Origin: Prosthecobacter algae
GTDB lineage: Bacteria > Verrucomicrobiota > Verrucomicrobiia > Verrucomicrobiales > Verrucomicrobiaceae
DNA: 64,000 nucleotides
Direction of reading: 5' to 3'
Assembly (NCBI RefSeq): GCF_039542385.1
Contig: NZ_BAABIA010000005.1
Coordinates: forward strand, 372,001-436,000
Numbering within the stretch: the stretch's first letter is position 1; each line of letters begins with the position of its first letter. Made by a program: the position numbers and the translations under genes. Shown here piece by piece: positions 39,534-49,604 of this stretch. The notes below the pieces were generated by a model. The model saw nothing but the letters and a program-made list of their open reading frames with translations, searched no databases and was not told the origin of the DNA.

Positions 39534-41345
39534 CATGCGCGGCAGCGTCGCCATCTGTGCTCGGCTCTCTATCTGGAAAACGCCGACCGTGTCTGCCCGT
39601 TGCATCATCTCAAATGTTTGAGGGTCATCTTTGGGGATGTTCGCCAAATCAACAGGCCTGCCCCGTGATTGAGAAGTTGCCAGCGTTTCTTCAATGGCTG
39701 CCATCATGCCAAGGCCAAGCAAATCGACTTTAATGATCCCAAGATCTTCACAGTCGTCCTTATCCCACTGAACGACAACGCGCCCCGGCATGGAAGCAGG
39801 CTCAAGCGGCACGATGCTATCAAGTCCACTTGTGCACAGGACCATGCCTCCGCTGTGCTGACCAAGATGGCGAGGGAGTCCGAGCACTTGCTGGTAAAGA
39901 GTGAGAAAGGCTTTGAGCCTGGGATGCTGGTCTGATACACCCGCCCGTTTCAGATGGTCTTCAAGCTTGAGCGTATGGGGAAAATCACCGTTGGCAAAAA
40001 GACTGCTGAAACGAGTGATAACATCACTGGGAAGATCCAAGACTTTTCCCATTTCGCGCATCGCACTTTTACCTCGGTAAGTGATGACATTGGCCGTCAT
40101 CGCTGCGCCATACGGGGCAAATCGGCGATACACTTCCTGGATCACTTGTTCGCGTTTCTCCCCACTCGGTAAATCCAGATCAATGTCGGGCCACCCTTCT
40201 CGCCCCTCGCTTAGAAATCTCTCAAAGAGCAGCTTTCCGGCAATGGGATCCACGTTGGTTATGCCAAGGGAAAAGCAAACCGCACTGTTAGCAGCGCTGC
40301 CCCGTCCTTGGACCAAAATGCCCTGGCTCCTACACCAGCGCACAATGTCCCACACAACCAAGAAATAACCGCTAAATCCCAGCTTCTTAATGAGCGAGAG
40401 TTCATGCTCTAGCTGCCTTTTGACCTCAATAGTCAGCTTCGGAAATCGGTTCTGGGCTCCGGCAAAAGTCAGTTCGCGCAAAAAGGATTCCTGGTCATGC
40501 CCAGGCGGCGTGTCATAACGGGGAAACTCATACCCGAGGTTTTCCAGGCCGAACTCCACGCTCTGGATGACTCGCTCTGTCTCCGTCAGAGCTTGGGGGA
40601 AATCGGCGAACAATCCTGCCATCTGAGCAGCCGATTTGAGATAAGCCTCGGCATTCGGAGCAAGGTGCCGCCCAGCTGCATCAAGGTGCGTGTGATGTCT
40701 CAGGCAGGTAAAGGCGTCATGAAGCCCCCGCTTGTCAGGAGTAGCAAAAAGCGGCGCGTTTGACGCAATCACAGGCAATTTTAAGTGACTGGCTAGATCA
40801 ACGATTTGCTTTAACTGCTTTTCTTCATCCCGCAGTCGTCGCCGATGAATTTCCAGATAGACATGGTGGGGACCAAAAATCTCACAAAGACGCCTGACCA
40901 CATCAGCGGGTTCGCCTTTACCTTGATTGTTTAAGGCATGATGAAGGAGGCCTTCCTTATCGCCAGTTAACGCGGTTAACCCCTGCCCATAAGTCGCGAG
41001 GTTTTCCCAACTCACACGGCTTTGTCCCTTGAGCGCCGACAGCTTTGACCGCGTCAGCATGCGGGAGAGGTTCTGGTAGCCTTCACGGGTCCGCACGATT
41101 ACAGGCAAAACACACCCGCACTCCAAAGTTAACTCAGCTCCCACCACCGCTTTCAAGCCAAGTTCCTTGGCCTTTTGGTGAGCCCGAGCTGAGCCGTATA
41201 ATCCATCACGATCCGTGAGAACAAGATGACTCATCCCAAGCTCGGCGGCCCTCACGATCATTTCCTCGGGTGAGGAAGCTCCCCGCAGAAAGCTAAAAGC
41301 GCTGCGGGCATGAAGTTCATAAAATGGACTCTGGAGTTTAGGCAT
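39529..41345 (-). CDS. dnaE2: DnaE2 error-prone polymerase, N-terminal half (cut by inversion 1)
   Basis: About 605 residues of DnaE2 (ImuC), the catalytic subunit of the ImuA-ImuB-DnaE2 translesion mutasome. A PHP domain begins YELHARSAFSFLRGASSPEE; the polymerase core has LGFSGYFLVVWDIVRWC, QGRGSAANSAVCF and the catalytic acidic motif GWPDIDLDLPSGEKR. Authentic sequence ends at RAQMATLPRM; about 20 junk residues follow to a stop at 39474. The product keeps two catalytic Asp residues but lacks part of the palm, thumb and OB domains. Its start overlaps the imuB stop by 8 bp (41338-41345). Confidence 0.92.
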
Positions 41346-42822
41346 AACGTCCCTCCAGCCTCCAGGCCCTGTTTTCGCGGACCAGCCGGTATAAGCACCC
41401 GTCTTGTGACGCTATGTCCCAGATTTCCGCTTCCCAGGCATGCAGTTCATCCCACCAATGACCCGACAAGAGCCAAGGCCCACGACAGTCGATGACTTGG
41501 AATGAATGGCGTTGGCTTTTAACGCTTGCCGGTCGGCTCCGACGAAACCCCACCTCTGCTAACCATGGAGGCCGGAACCGCATCAGCGGCAGACCAGATT
41601 TTGGGTTAACCGACAGAGCGTCAACTGCCCCTGCTTGTTCAAGAAATGAAACCAGCTTGAAAGCGTCTGGCCGGTGGGTCGGCAGCAGTTCCCCACGCCC
41701 GACCCGACCGCGTCCCAGCAAAGCTTCCAGGGCAGAAAGAGTTTCAGAAAACTTATTGGGGTCACGCAGTCCCCGCTCAAAAAGAAGGTCTTGAGCGGCG
41801 ACCGGTTCCGTTGCGATCACCTCCAACTCCGCAAATATGATAGGGGCCGAAGACTTGACTCCTTCCAAGTGGGTTTCCAGAACACGCAAAAGAACTGCCA
41901 CATCGCGAGTGGGTTCCGCGATACGCAGAGTCGTTTGATGGGATGAGCCGTCATCAAAACGGAGCTCTAGGTGAACAAAAGCCGTCACTTTCCAAGCCAG
42001 ACTAAGCTCTGAGCATAGCGGAACGGCCAGCTCACGCAGCAGACCCAACAGAGGCTCAAGCGTTTCAATGCCATTATCCAGCTCAATGCTTTTTTTGTAT
42101 TGGATCCTCGGCCTAACAAGTTTTAAAATTCTCTCTCTTCCGCCTCGTGCCAGATCCCACAGTTCAAGCCCCGGGGCCCCGAGGCGTTCACCCACTGCGA
42201 GTCTCTTCAGCGCGGTCAGTTCACCCAGAGTATGAATGCCCCACAAGCGTAGCGTCTCTTGCAAACCAGGATGAGGAGCCAGCACAGACAGAGGCAGTTC
42301 CAGAAAGGCCGCCTTTTCCTCTCCAACCGACCCACGGATGACCTTCACAGGAAAGGCGACATGCGAAGCCAGTAAGGCTAAATCAGCTGTTTCGGCCAGC
42401 CCTATGCACAATTCGTATCCTCGCTCCCGCATGTCCTGATGCATAAGCATCCCATGTTCAAACCATGTGGGAGTTTGGAATCGGTATGCCCTTCGCAGGT
42501 CCAGCAAACAGACTCCAGGCTGCGTTGACTCAAAGTCAGCTGTCCAGGTTTCTGCGGACTGTAACAGGACGTCTTGAAGCTGCTTTTCTGCGAACTCGCT
42601 GCGGCTCAAGCACTCAAGTTTTGGACATCTAGCCAAGCCCTGCGACGCTCTCATCCCAGTATGAACGCCTGCCTTTTCCGCCAATCGGCTGACGCAAAGG
42701 AGCGCATCATCTTTGCTTCCAGAATCCTTGTGCGGGTTACCATCCAAAACCGCTGCACAGGCGCGGGCAGGCACCTTGAGGGCTTGGAGCAAAAATTGGG
42801 GTAGTCTCCACGCAGCGAACAT
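41338..42822 (-). CDS. imuB: ImuB, inactive Y-family polymerase-like mutasome hub
   Basis: About 494 residues from the start MFAAWRLPQFLLQALKV, the usual ImuB N-terminus; the frame is open to 42873 but overlaps imuA. The Y-family fold lacks the catalytic acidic residues, as expected for ImuB, which scaffolds DnaE2 and the beta clamp. It includes LWGIHTLGELTALKRLAVGERLG for the little-finger lead-in and a C-terminal part (GPWLLSGHWWDELHAWEAEIWD) typical of ImuB. The second gene of the mutasome operon. Confidence 0.92.
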   Translation of the reverse strand: MFAAWRLPQFLLQALKVPARACAAVLDGNPHKDSGSKDDALLCVSRLAEKAGVHTGMRASQGLARCPKLECLSRSEFAEKQLQDVLLQSAETWTADFESTQPGVCLLDLRRAYRFQTPTWFEHGMLMHQDMRERGYELCIGLAETADLALLASHVAFPVKVIRGSVGEEKAAFLELPLSVLAPHPGLQETLRLWGIHTLGELTALKRLAVGERLGAPGLELWDLARGGRERILKLVRPRIQYKKSIELDNGIETLEPLLGLLRELAVPLCSELSLAWKVTAFVHLELRFDDGSSHQTTLRIAEPTRDVAVLLRVLETHLEGVKSSAPIIFAELEVIATEPVAAQDLLFERGLRDPNKFSETLSALEALLGRGRVGRGELLPTHRPDAFKLVSFLEQAGAVDALSVNPKSGLPLMRFRPPWLAEVGFRRSRPASVKSQRHSFQVIDCRGPWLLSGHWWDELHAWEAEIWDIASQDGCLYRLVRENRAWRLEGRYA

Positions 42823-42841
42823 AGCTGTTGGAAAAGTTAAG

Positions 42842-43483
42842 TTAGCTTTGTAGGGACAAGTCGGTGTTGCCAACCCTGGGTGCCGTGTAACCGAAACCCC
42901 GTTGGCAGATAGGATTCAGTCCGCCTAGCAGGCCCGCCTGTTCTTCTTGAACATCATCCAGGCGAAAAGCTCCGCTGACCAACCAGCGCACGGCGGCACA
43001 ACCGACGGCTTTGTGAGAAGTGAAAACCATCACCCCTGCGTGCGCCCTTTCAGCCAGCATCCGCAGTCGGTGCCAAACGCTCGATGACACACCCGAAAGC
43101 TGAGCGAGAGGCACCTGTCTTAAATCAAGCAGCACCGAAGAGAGATTGCCGTCTCTCAGCAACAGGTCTGTAGCCTTTAGGCTGTCTCCCACTCCGTGTC
43201 CCCGAAGCCACAACAGACGATTGCGTAATCCCAAAGGTATCGCAGCTAGATCCAGCGCGTCACTGGCATCTACAAACGCCACGGGCCCCACCGCCTGATT
43301 GCATATGTGCAGCAGCAAGAGTCCCGCACCGGCGACTTGGTTTGTCGCGACGATCTCAACCAAAGCTCCCGGAACCAGCTCCACGCCGCCGTTTACGTGG
43401 GAAGGACGGCTGAAATCTGTTTGCATGGCCGTAGGGAAGCGAGAAGCAACCAGAGCGCGAAGCTGATCAATTTGGGTGTTCAT
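42842..43483 (-). CDS. imuA: ImuA, RecA-like mutasome protein
   Basis: 213 residues with the ImuA/SulA-like RecA fold: MNTQIDQLRALVASRFP at the N-terminus, VNGGVELVPGALVEIV where RecA has its core, and GPVAFVDASDALDL. No proper Walker A is visible, common in ImuA. It leads the operon imuA-imuB-dnaE2. The ATG lies only 3 bp from a TGTTC-N4-GAACA box, so the transcript may be nearly leaderless or start at a later codon. Confidence 0.87.
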   Translation of the reverse strand: MNTQIDQLRALVASRFPTAMQTDFSRPSHVNGGVELVPGALVEIVATNQVAGAGLLLLHICNQAVGPVAFVDASDALDLAAIPLGLRNRLLWLRGHGVGDSLKATDLLLRDGNLSSVLLDLRQVPLAQLSGVSSSVWHRLRMLAERAHAGVMVFTSHKAVGCAAVRWLVSGAFRLDDVQEEQAGLLGGLNPICQRGFGYTAPRVGNTDLSLQS

Positions 43484-43486
43484 GAG

Positions 43487-43500
43487 TGTTCTTATGAACA
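43487..43500. promoter_or_regulatory. LexA (SOS) box between imuA and a divergent gene
   Basis: TGTTCTTATGAACA is a perfect palindrome of the TGTTC-N4-GAACA form reported for verrucomicrobial LexA. It sits between divergent imuA and the rightward TPR-like gene and probably represses the mutasome until DNA damage. Confidence 0.8.
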
Positions 43501-43635
43501 GTTATTGAGTTTTCAGAAAGTGCAAGTACCGGATCAGTCTGCGTGGTTCCGGTTGTGGAAGAAGGGACGCGCAAGGGTGTCTCACCACTCCACCCTCTGC
43601 TTGCGCACGACTTCAAAAAGCGTGAGAGAGCTGCG

Positions 43636-44004
43636 ATGACAGCTCCACAACTTCTCAGACGGCTTGATGCCATCGAAGGTTTTCTGGAACTAGGGGATGC
43701 CAAGGAGGCTCTGAGGCTTCTGCTGGAAATCCCTGAATGGGTGAGACTAAAAGACTGCCAGCTACTTCAAACTCACCTCAAGGTGCTCTTGACCCAGAAA
43801 GACTGGGCCGCCGCTTCTGAACTCGCCCGCTGTTTGGTGGGTGCCTTTCCCAGCAATGCTGAAGCATGGTACGGCCTTGCTGTAGCCGACCTAAACGCTG
43901 GGGCCGTCGAGACCGCCAAGGAGGCTCTCCGCAAAGCTTGTGAGCTGAACAGCGACCTAAAACTGCGTGCGCTGAGCGATCACAACCTGACCGCCCTCTG
44001 GTAA
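43636..44004 (+). CDS. Small TPR-like helical protein
   Basis: About 122 residues from the ATG at 43636 (MTAPQLLRRLDAIEGFLELG); a GTG at 43543 is possible but overlaps the promoter region. Helix pairs such as WAAASELARCLVGAFPSNAEAWYGLAVADLNAG match tetratricopeptide repeats, which mediate protein contacts. It is divergent from imuA across the LexA box and lies inside the two hairpin repeats of the restored arrangement, so it may be an SOS-linked partner of the mutasome (inference). Confidence 0.65.
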   Translation: MTAPQLLRRLDAIEGFLELGDAKEALRLLLEIPEWVRLKDCQLLQTHLKVLLTQKDWAAASELARCLVGAFPSNAEAWYGLAVADLNAGAVETAKEALRKACELNSDLKLRALSDHNLTALW

Positions 44005-44133
44005 TTGAGGGCAGTGAGCCGTCACAGAACTGCCGCCCTTGTCAATAAACCTGACAAGAGCCCCTTCACAGTGTGATGGCTGCGCGCAGACTGAAAATGC
44101 GCTGAGTGTGAAATCACCACCCATTTCCATTCC

Positions 44134-44187
44134 TGCCGGACCGGCGCTCTTCCATGTCGTCCCACGACTAGCGCCGGTCAAAGGCGT
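44134..44187 (-). repeat. 54-bp hairpin repeat, copy 2
   Basis: Inverted copy of 37026-37079 (53 of 54 identical). It lies 129 bp after the TPR-like gene and 45 bp before zorA. Confidence 0.9.
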
Positions 44188-44232
44188 GAAGCCTTCTACC
44201 TGAAGCTTGCATGAGAGGCTCAGTGATAACAA

Positions 44233-46242
44233 ATGAAAATTTCGTCCCTTCTCCCATCCACCTTTAATCCATTGGAAGCTTGGAACAAGCTTATCGATGG
44301 TTCGAGTATTGACGCTTCACACGGATTAAGTGATTTGTTCATTCTTACGATCATATACTTCGGTGGTGCATTTTTTATCTGGGTCTTGTTTTTCACCGCT
44401 CGTTCCTTGTGGCGGACGTTTCGCTACCGCCGTCGCTTGAGTGCTGTTAAAGATTATTCGACTGCTCGTGAGTCGCTGGGAGGAGACCGCCGATTCCCAA
44501 GGTTCCGGGAGTTTAATCATCACCTGGTGAATGTACCAAAGCTTGATGGTTCAGGAGGGATGATGCTGAGACGATCAGTTGACGCGGAAGAAATTTTCAC
44601 CAATGACCGATTTGCGCCAGGGCTATCATCAAACAGAATTTTCCAAGTTTTACCGGGTATTTTGACAGGATTAGGCGTTCTGGGCACCTTTGTTGGGCTT
44701 CAGCTTGGCATTGGAGGGCTTGAACTGAACGATCTCAAAAAGCTTGAAACAAGCATAGTGCCGTTGATTCAAGGTTGCGCGGTCGCCTTCTCAACATCGG
44801 TGTGGGGTGTTGGGGTAAGCCTTCTCTTCAGTTTATTTGAAAAACTTCTGGAGGGATTTGCTGAGCGCGGAGTCAGAAAACTTCAGCAACGGGTGGACGA
44901 ACTTGTTCCCCGCTATGTGCCGGAGGAAGCGATGGCAGAACTTGCAAGTTCCTCACGTAGTTCCGAGGAGATGCTAAAAGGCTTGGCCGTGGCAATTGGT
45001 GATGAAATGCAAAAGGCAATCGGACGGCTGGGGGCCGAAATCAAAGATGCAGTCGTTAATGCTACGAAAGAAGGACAGGGACCCTTAGCCGAACAGTCTG
45101 CTCAGCTTTTGTCGTCCGCCATAACAAATGAACTTGGCAAACTGAAGGAGACTATCGATGGAATGGGCCAGCGCTTCACAGATAATTTCAGCGCCGTAAG
45201 CAGTGAGCTCTCACGACAAGTGGAATCATTCGGTCCAACGGTTTCCTCATTAGCACAATCTGTGGCATCCACAGAATTAACTGTTTCAAACGCAGTGAAC
45301 AAACTTAATGCCCATGAAACAGTTATGTCGAGCATGAGTGAAGCGTCTGAGAAGATCAGACAGGCAGCCGAATCATTTACCTCGATGAATAGCACCCTTG
45401 AGACCTCTGCGAGCCGGAACAAAGAAGCGGCAGAAGCCCAGCACGCAGCGGCTAACTCAAACCAGGAGGTTGCTACAAAATTCAGCGTAGTGGGTGAACG
45501 CCTCCCCGAAATGCGACAGACGATGGAGGACGCTGCGCGAGTAATTGGATCAATTGGAGCCCCCATAGCAGAGTTGCAAGTCTTGTTAGCGAAACAGCCC
45601 GAACTCCAGCAGCAGATTGAAGGTCAGCGAGCTGCATCAGAAGAGGAACGCAGCACAAGGCTCCTTAGCTTGTCGAAAGACCTCGCGGGAACAGTCGGAA
45701 AAGCGGTCGAGGAGTTCGCCAAGGTGGGGGATATCGCACAACAACTTGGTAAGGCATCATCCAGCCTAGAGGAAGCGAGCAACGAACTAGCAGTGTTCGG
45801 CCAGCAAGTGCTTCAGGCCAGTCAGGAACAACGATCAGCCTCGGAAGCGTCCCGCGACGCTGCTAATGCCAGTAAACAGACGACAGAAATGCTGAAACCA
45901 CTACCTGGGGCATTCATAAATGCTTCCAGTGAATTGGAAATGGCTGGAAACAGTTTGCGGCAAGGTGCTGAATCGGCGGCGGTAACTTACGAGCGGCTGA
46001 TTGACTTGCAAAGCCTCTGGTTTAAGGGGGCCGAAACTGGATTGACCGCACTTCGTGATAGAGTGAAAGATATAATTGCGTCCTACGGTGGCGCTATTGA
46101 AGGGCAGACTCAGAAATTGATGAATGATTGGACTAATAAGGTCGAGGAGTGCCTGAAGAGTTACTCTGCCCAGGTGGACGAACTAAAAGGAGGGCTGGAA
46201 GAATTGCAGGAAGCGATCAGCAACTTCAAACGAAAATCCTGA
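44233..46242 (+). CDS. zorA: ZorA, MotA/ExbB-like proton-channel subunit of Zorya
   Basis: 669 residues. TM1 at about 34-57; the MotA/TolQ-like core has TM2 (about 137-158, VLPGILTGLGVLGTFVGLQL) and TM3 (about 181-205, GCAVAFSTSVWGVGVSLLF). A 450-residue cytoplasmic tail of long heptad-like helices rich in Ala/Glu/Ser follows. In Zorya, ZorA pentamers with ZorB form a proton-driven motor whose tail signals phage invasion to ZorC and ZorD. It begins the operon zorA-zorB-zorC-zorD; ZorB starts 2 bp after its stop. It is intact. Confidence 0.93.
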   Translation: MKISSLLPSTFNPLEAWNKLIDGSSIDASHGLSDLFILTIIYFGGAFFIWVLFFTARSLWRTFRYRRRLSAVKDYSTARESLGGDRRFPRFREFNHHLVNVPKLDGSGGMMLRRSVDAEEIFTNDRFAPGLSSNRIFQVLPGILTGLGVLGTFVGLQLGIGGLELNDLKKLETSIVPLIQGCAVAFSTSVWGVGVSLLFSLFEKLLEGFAERGVRKLQQRVDELVPRYVPEEAMAELASSSRSSEEMLKGLAVAIGDEMQKAIGRLGAEIKDAVVNATKEGQGPLAEQSAQLLSSAITNELGKLKETIDGMGQRFTDNFSAVSSELSRQVESFGPTVSSLAQSVASTELTVSNAVNKLNAHETVMSSMSEASEKIRQAAESFTSMNSTLETSASRNKEAAEAQHAAANSNQEVATKFSVVGERLPEMRQTMEDAARVIGSIGAPIAELQVLLAKQPELQQQIEGQRAASEEERSTRLLSLSKDLAGTVGKAVEEFAKVGDIAQQLGKASSSLEEASNELAVFGQQVLQASQEQRSASEASRDAANASKQTTEMLKPLPGAFINASSELEMAGNSLRQGAESAAVTYERLIDLQSLWFKGAETGLTALRDRVKDIIASYGGAIEGQTQKLMNDWTNKVEECLKSYSAQVDELKGGLEELQEAISNFKRKS

Positions 46243-46244
46243 AC

Positions 46245-47147
46245 ATGTTCTCCCGCACCCGACGTACGAAGCAAACTCCAAGTGAGGAGAACCCTTTTGT
46301 TCTCTCCTTTTCAGACCTGATGGCAGGTTTGCTTGCCATCTTTATCCTTGCGCTCATAGTCACCATGCTGGAGCTGCAGAAGCGGAAGGAGGAACTGTTG
46401 CGAGAACAGGAGAAAATCAAGATTACGCTCGTGGAGTTGATTGGGAGCCTTCAAGAAATCCAAACAATCCAAACCGACATAGTGAGCGCTTTAGACGGGG
46501 TCAGTCAGCGTGAGCGCTCTTTAACAGCCATGCTAGAAGGGATTCAAGATGACCTGAAAGAGCGGGGTGTTAAGGTCATTGTGGCGGAGAATGGCAGCGT
46601 GCTTCGAATTCCAGAACAGGGTCTTAGCTTTGCTTCGGGGAAATATGACATTCCACCCCTTTCGGAACGGAACGCGACGGCTATTGGCCACGCACTGGCT
46701 CATGCCCTTGAGCAAGAGGTCAATCGTCGGATGCTTGATACAGTCTTCATAGAAGGTCATACCGATGCCGTACCGAACACACGTGAAATGGGCAATTGGG
46801 GGCTCAGCACCTACAGAGCCATTTCTCTTTGGAATTATTGGACCTTAAAACCAGGTGAACTTTCGAAAATGAAAGATTTAAACAATTTGCCAATGGATCC
46901 GAGCCAACTCCCCCGTTCCCTGGTATCAGTCAGTGGTTATGCGGAGACACGATCAACTCATCCACCCGAAATAGCTTCCGTGATGAAACCAGATAGGCCT
47001 GAGGATCGCCGGATTGATATTCGTTTTACTCTTGCAGCGTCGGAGAAGAAGAATCTGGAAGACCTGCAGGGAGATTTGAAGACGATGAAAGCGAAGACTG
47101 ATGCCTTGATTGAGAAACTCAAACTTTCTGATGACAATGCGCCTTGA
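46245..47147 (+). CDS. zorB: ZorB, MotB/OmpA-like subunit of Zorya
   Basis: 300 residues. The ATG at 46245 (MFSRTRRTKQTPSEENPF) is chosen over the longer frame. A single TM (about 20-43) starts with FSDLMAGLLAIF, where D24 corresponds to the proton-carrying Asp of MotB. A coiled coil (45-95) leads to an OmpA-type peptidoglycan-binding domain with FIEGHTDAVPN and RPEDRRIDIRF. It pairs with ZorA as the stator. Confidence 0.93.
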   Translation: MFSRTRRTKQTPSEENPFVLSFSDLMAGLLAIFILALIVTMLELQKRKEELLREQEKIKITLVELIGSLQEIQTIQTDIVSALDGVSQRERSLTAMLEGIQDDLKERGVKVIVAENGSVLRIPEQGLSFASGKYDIPPLSERNATAIGHALAHALEQEVNRRMLDTVFIEGHTDAVPNTREMGNWGLSTYRAISLWNYWTLKPGELSKMKDLNNLPMDPSQLPRSLVSVSGYAETRSTHPPEIASVMKPDRPEDRRIDIRFTLAASEKKNLEDLQGDLKTMKAKTDALIEKLKLSDDNAP

Positions 47148-48522
47148 CCTGAATATTTCAGATCTCCCCCGGCCCAGTCTAAGTGACTCCTTACTTCGGC
47201 GGCCATTTTCTCGGCTAGATCAAATTAAAAAGCACAACGAAGAGCGCTGGGGGGTTGTCAGCACATCCCCAGTTTTTGAAGATCGAAAGGAAAAGTTACG
47301 GCGCAGACTTAAAGCAGCTCGACTCCCAATCGAAGAAATGGAGAAGATTCGGGCGACCGAAGTTGGTTGGCAGCGTTTGCTGCTAAGTCTTTACATTGAA
47401 TCAAATGGGCAAAGTTGGCTGCCGCCATTCAACGATGCTGTTGCAGCGAAATTGCTTGGAACTGATGGTTCAGGTTGGAATGCATCCCGTCGCAGGCAGG
47501 CAGTGAGTTTGTTTTTTGAACGATTTGAGTCATTGCCAGCCCTCTCCTTCCTCGCAAAGCAACTGCGTTCGGCATTTGCAGACGGCATTACTAACTTAGG
47601 TGTAAACGGAAGAATCTGGGGGCATCAAAGGAATTCCATTTTCCAAACTGACGGACCGGAGAGGATCGCCAAGGCTGCTAATAGAGGCGAGGCCTTGGAA
47701 CAATTGATGGAGCGACACAATCTGCCCGCCAAAGGAGCTTATTCGGAAAAGTTGCGCCAAGTCTATTTGCTGGAAACCCTTAAACGTTGTGATCTCGGAG
47801 ATGAACCCGATGTGTTTCAAGAAATTGAGAATAACCGAAAAGAACCCGCGATTGGTGCTCTTTTGCTGGGCGCAGCCGCTCTGCGCATTCTCGTATCCAG
47901 AGTTGAGACTGAGGGGCATCACCAGTGGCCTGATGCTTGGCGCAAATGGTTAGTGCGACTTGGATGCGATCCCCGGATGGGAAGACATACAGCAGAAGGG
48001 GCCAAGTGGTGGGGGTGGGCCACAAGTACACAATGGAATCTTGCGGTGCAGGGGGTCATTGGGTTGTCGCTTAAATTTTTCTTCGACTTCCTGGACGGAA
48101 CCGTCTCAGCCCATCAATGGGAGGAGCGGAAAGAGTTTCTCCAGAGTCTATTCGATGCCGGAAAAATAATGGATGCTCGCCTGATTCTGAACCAACAGTG
48201 TATGCAGAGATTGCCTGCTAAGATGAGGGATCGATGGAACACTGCAAATCTGATTTCGACAACCTGGGACACCAGCATTATAGCTCTTAAATGCACTGAT
48301 GATATGATTTTGCTGGAAGGAACCCATAGCTATGCTTTGCGGGGATTTCATCGAGCGTTCCCGGTTACGGGGTTTTGGGAAAGAACACAACAGCACTATG
48401 CTGATTCAGAGCTTAGAATCCCCGAACGACGTTGTCCTGTTTTCATTCGCCATATGGGGAACTGGCGACATAAACTGCTATGGGAACTGAGAAGCAAATA
48501 TCACATCGAATGGAAAATCTGA
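47131..48522 (+). CDS. zorC: ZorC, EH_Signature-domain protein of type I Zorya
   Basis: About 464 residues, overlapping the zorB end; ATGs at 47131 and 47137 are both plausible. The C-terminal half carries the EH_Signature pattern: AKWWGWATSTQWNLAVQG, FFDFLDGTVSAHQWEERKEF, and CPVFIRHMGNWRHKLLWEL. ZorC is proposed to bind DNA and is specific to type I Zorya. It is intact, followed 4 bp later by zorD. Confidence 0.88.
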   Translation: MTMRLDLNISDLPRPSLSDSLLRRPFSRLDQIKKHNEERWGVVSTSPVFEDRKEKLRRRLKAARLPIEEMEKIRATEVGWQRLLLSLYIESNGQSWLPPFNDAVAAKLLGTDGSGWNASRRRQAVSLFFERFESLPALSFLAKQLRSAFADGITNLGVNGRIWGHQRNSIFQTDGPERIAKAANRGEALEQLMERHNLPAKGAYSEKLRQVYLLETLKRCDLGDEPDVFQEIENNRKEPAIGALLLGAAALRILVSRVETEGHHQWPDAWRKWLVRLGCDPRMGRHTAEGAKWWGWATSTQWNLAVQGVIGLSLKFFFDFLDGTVSAHQWEERKEFLQSLFDAGKIMDARLILNQQCMQRLPAKMRDRWNTANLISTTWDTSIIALKCTDDMILLEGTHSYALRGFHRAFPVTGFWERTQQHYADSELRIPERRCPVFIRHMGNWRHKLLWELRSKYHIEWKI

Positions 48523-48526
48523 AAAT

Positions 48527-49604
48527 ATGTCTCTTTTTGCCCCAAAAGTGACTTTCGTATGGTCCTCAAACGAGGAGGGGTTGGCCATTCGATTAGGCAC
48601 TTCAAAGCTCTGGAAAAAGGCACAATTGCTAAAAGCTCCGCAAGACGTGCAACGCGGCTATCGCCGCATGCAGACGCTAGCTGAGTGCGGTGAAGCTGAA
48701 ATTCGTGTGGTTGATGACGGTATATTCATTTCAACCTGTGATGCTGTTCGGTTGGATGAATCGACGCGTGAGCTGTTCCATCTCCCTATGCGCTGGCAAG
48801 GGGGAATGAGGTTGAAAACTGAGTCAACACCAAGTCTGCCTGGTTTCATAGCACGTTTGGGGCTAGTGGATGCTTTGATTGATGTCGTTTGGAATTGGAG
48901 ATTGAGAGGGCCAATTTTGGAAATAGGTGACACTCATTATCTACCTTCTGCTGCGCAATTTGCCGCCTTGGCAGCCTTCAAACAGTGGCAGGATTGCCCA
49001 ATCAAAGACGAAATCGCAAATCTTTCTCTGCTGGCTTCTTTAACAGAAGCACACGAAGAGGGTTGCCTCATTGATCTCGAAACATACCGCGAGCAGGGTA
49101 TGAAAATTGTCCGGGCAGATGAGATTGCAGTAAATGCAACAGAAGATCCAGCAACTGGCGATCTGATTTTGTGTCCCTTACCGAAAGGGAACTTTCCAGA
49201 AGTCACTGTCGATGAGATGGACCAGCGCCTTGCACAGCTTGATGGCGAATCACCGCGCAAGGTGATCCGTGTGGGAAAATGCATTATATTGCTGGATGAT
49301 CAGCAGACTTCAGTGGCTCGAGCAGTGAAGGCACGTTTGCGCGTGCCCCGAAATGCCAGGGAAGAGTTCGTGAAAAATTCCGCTTTATGGCTCAGTGACA
49401 ATATCTTTCCAGATGTTCCCATAGAGTTTAGCCCTCGCGTTACAGGTATCGGCGAATGGAAGGGAGGATACATGGGTGCAGTGAACGGTGAACCCGAAGA
49501 TTGGTTTGGAGCAAAGCCTGAACACTCAAAAGCAAAATCTGACCCAATCTCTGCCGAAGATGAAACAGACATTGACTACGATAGTGAAGCCGAGGATGAG
49601 CCAG
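48527..49604 (+). CDS. zorD: ZorD, N-terminal part (cut by inversion 2)
   Basis: About 359 residues correspond to the region of ZorD before its helicase, with no motif of its own beyond an acidic tail (EDETDIDYDSEAEDEP). It starts 4 bp after zorC. Authentic sequence ends at GCCA (49600-49603); four chimeric residues follow to TGA. The helicase part is on the opposite strand at 56439-58661 and resumes TKEKAVVLHPLIIPNDTELG. Joining after flipping gives ...EDEP-TKEKAVV in frame. The truncated product lacks all ATPase motifs, so Zorya is probably incomplete in this orientation. Confidence 0.85.

Noticed and set aside
35640..39560. Site-specific invertible element with recombinase sites at the inversion 1 ends
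   Set aside because: Beyond AACCG/CGGTT the two ends share nothing, and no recombinase gene lies inside or beside the segment.
44233..46242. zorA/zorB as flagellar motAB or TolQR
   Set aside because: The long coiled tail of ZorA and the following EH_Signature and SNF2 genes identify Zorya; no flagellar or Tol genes are nearby.
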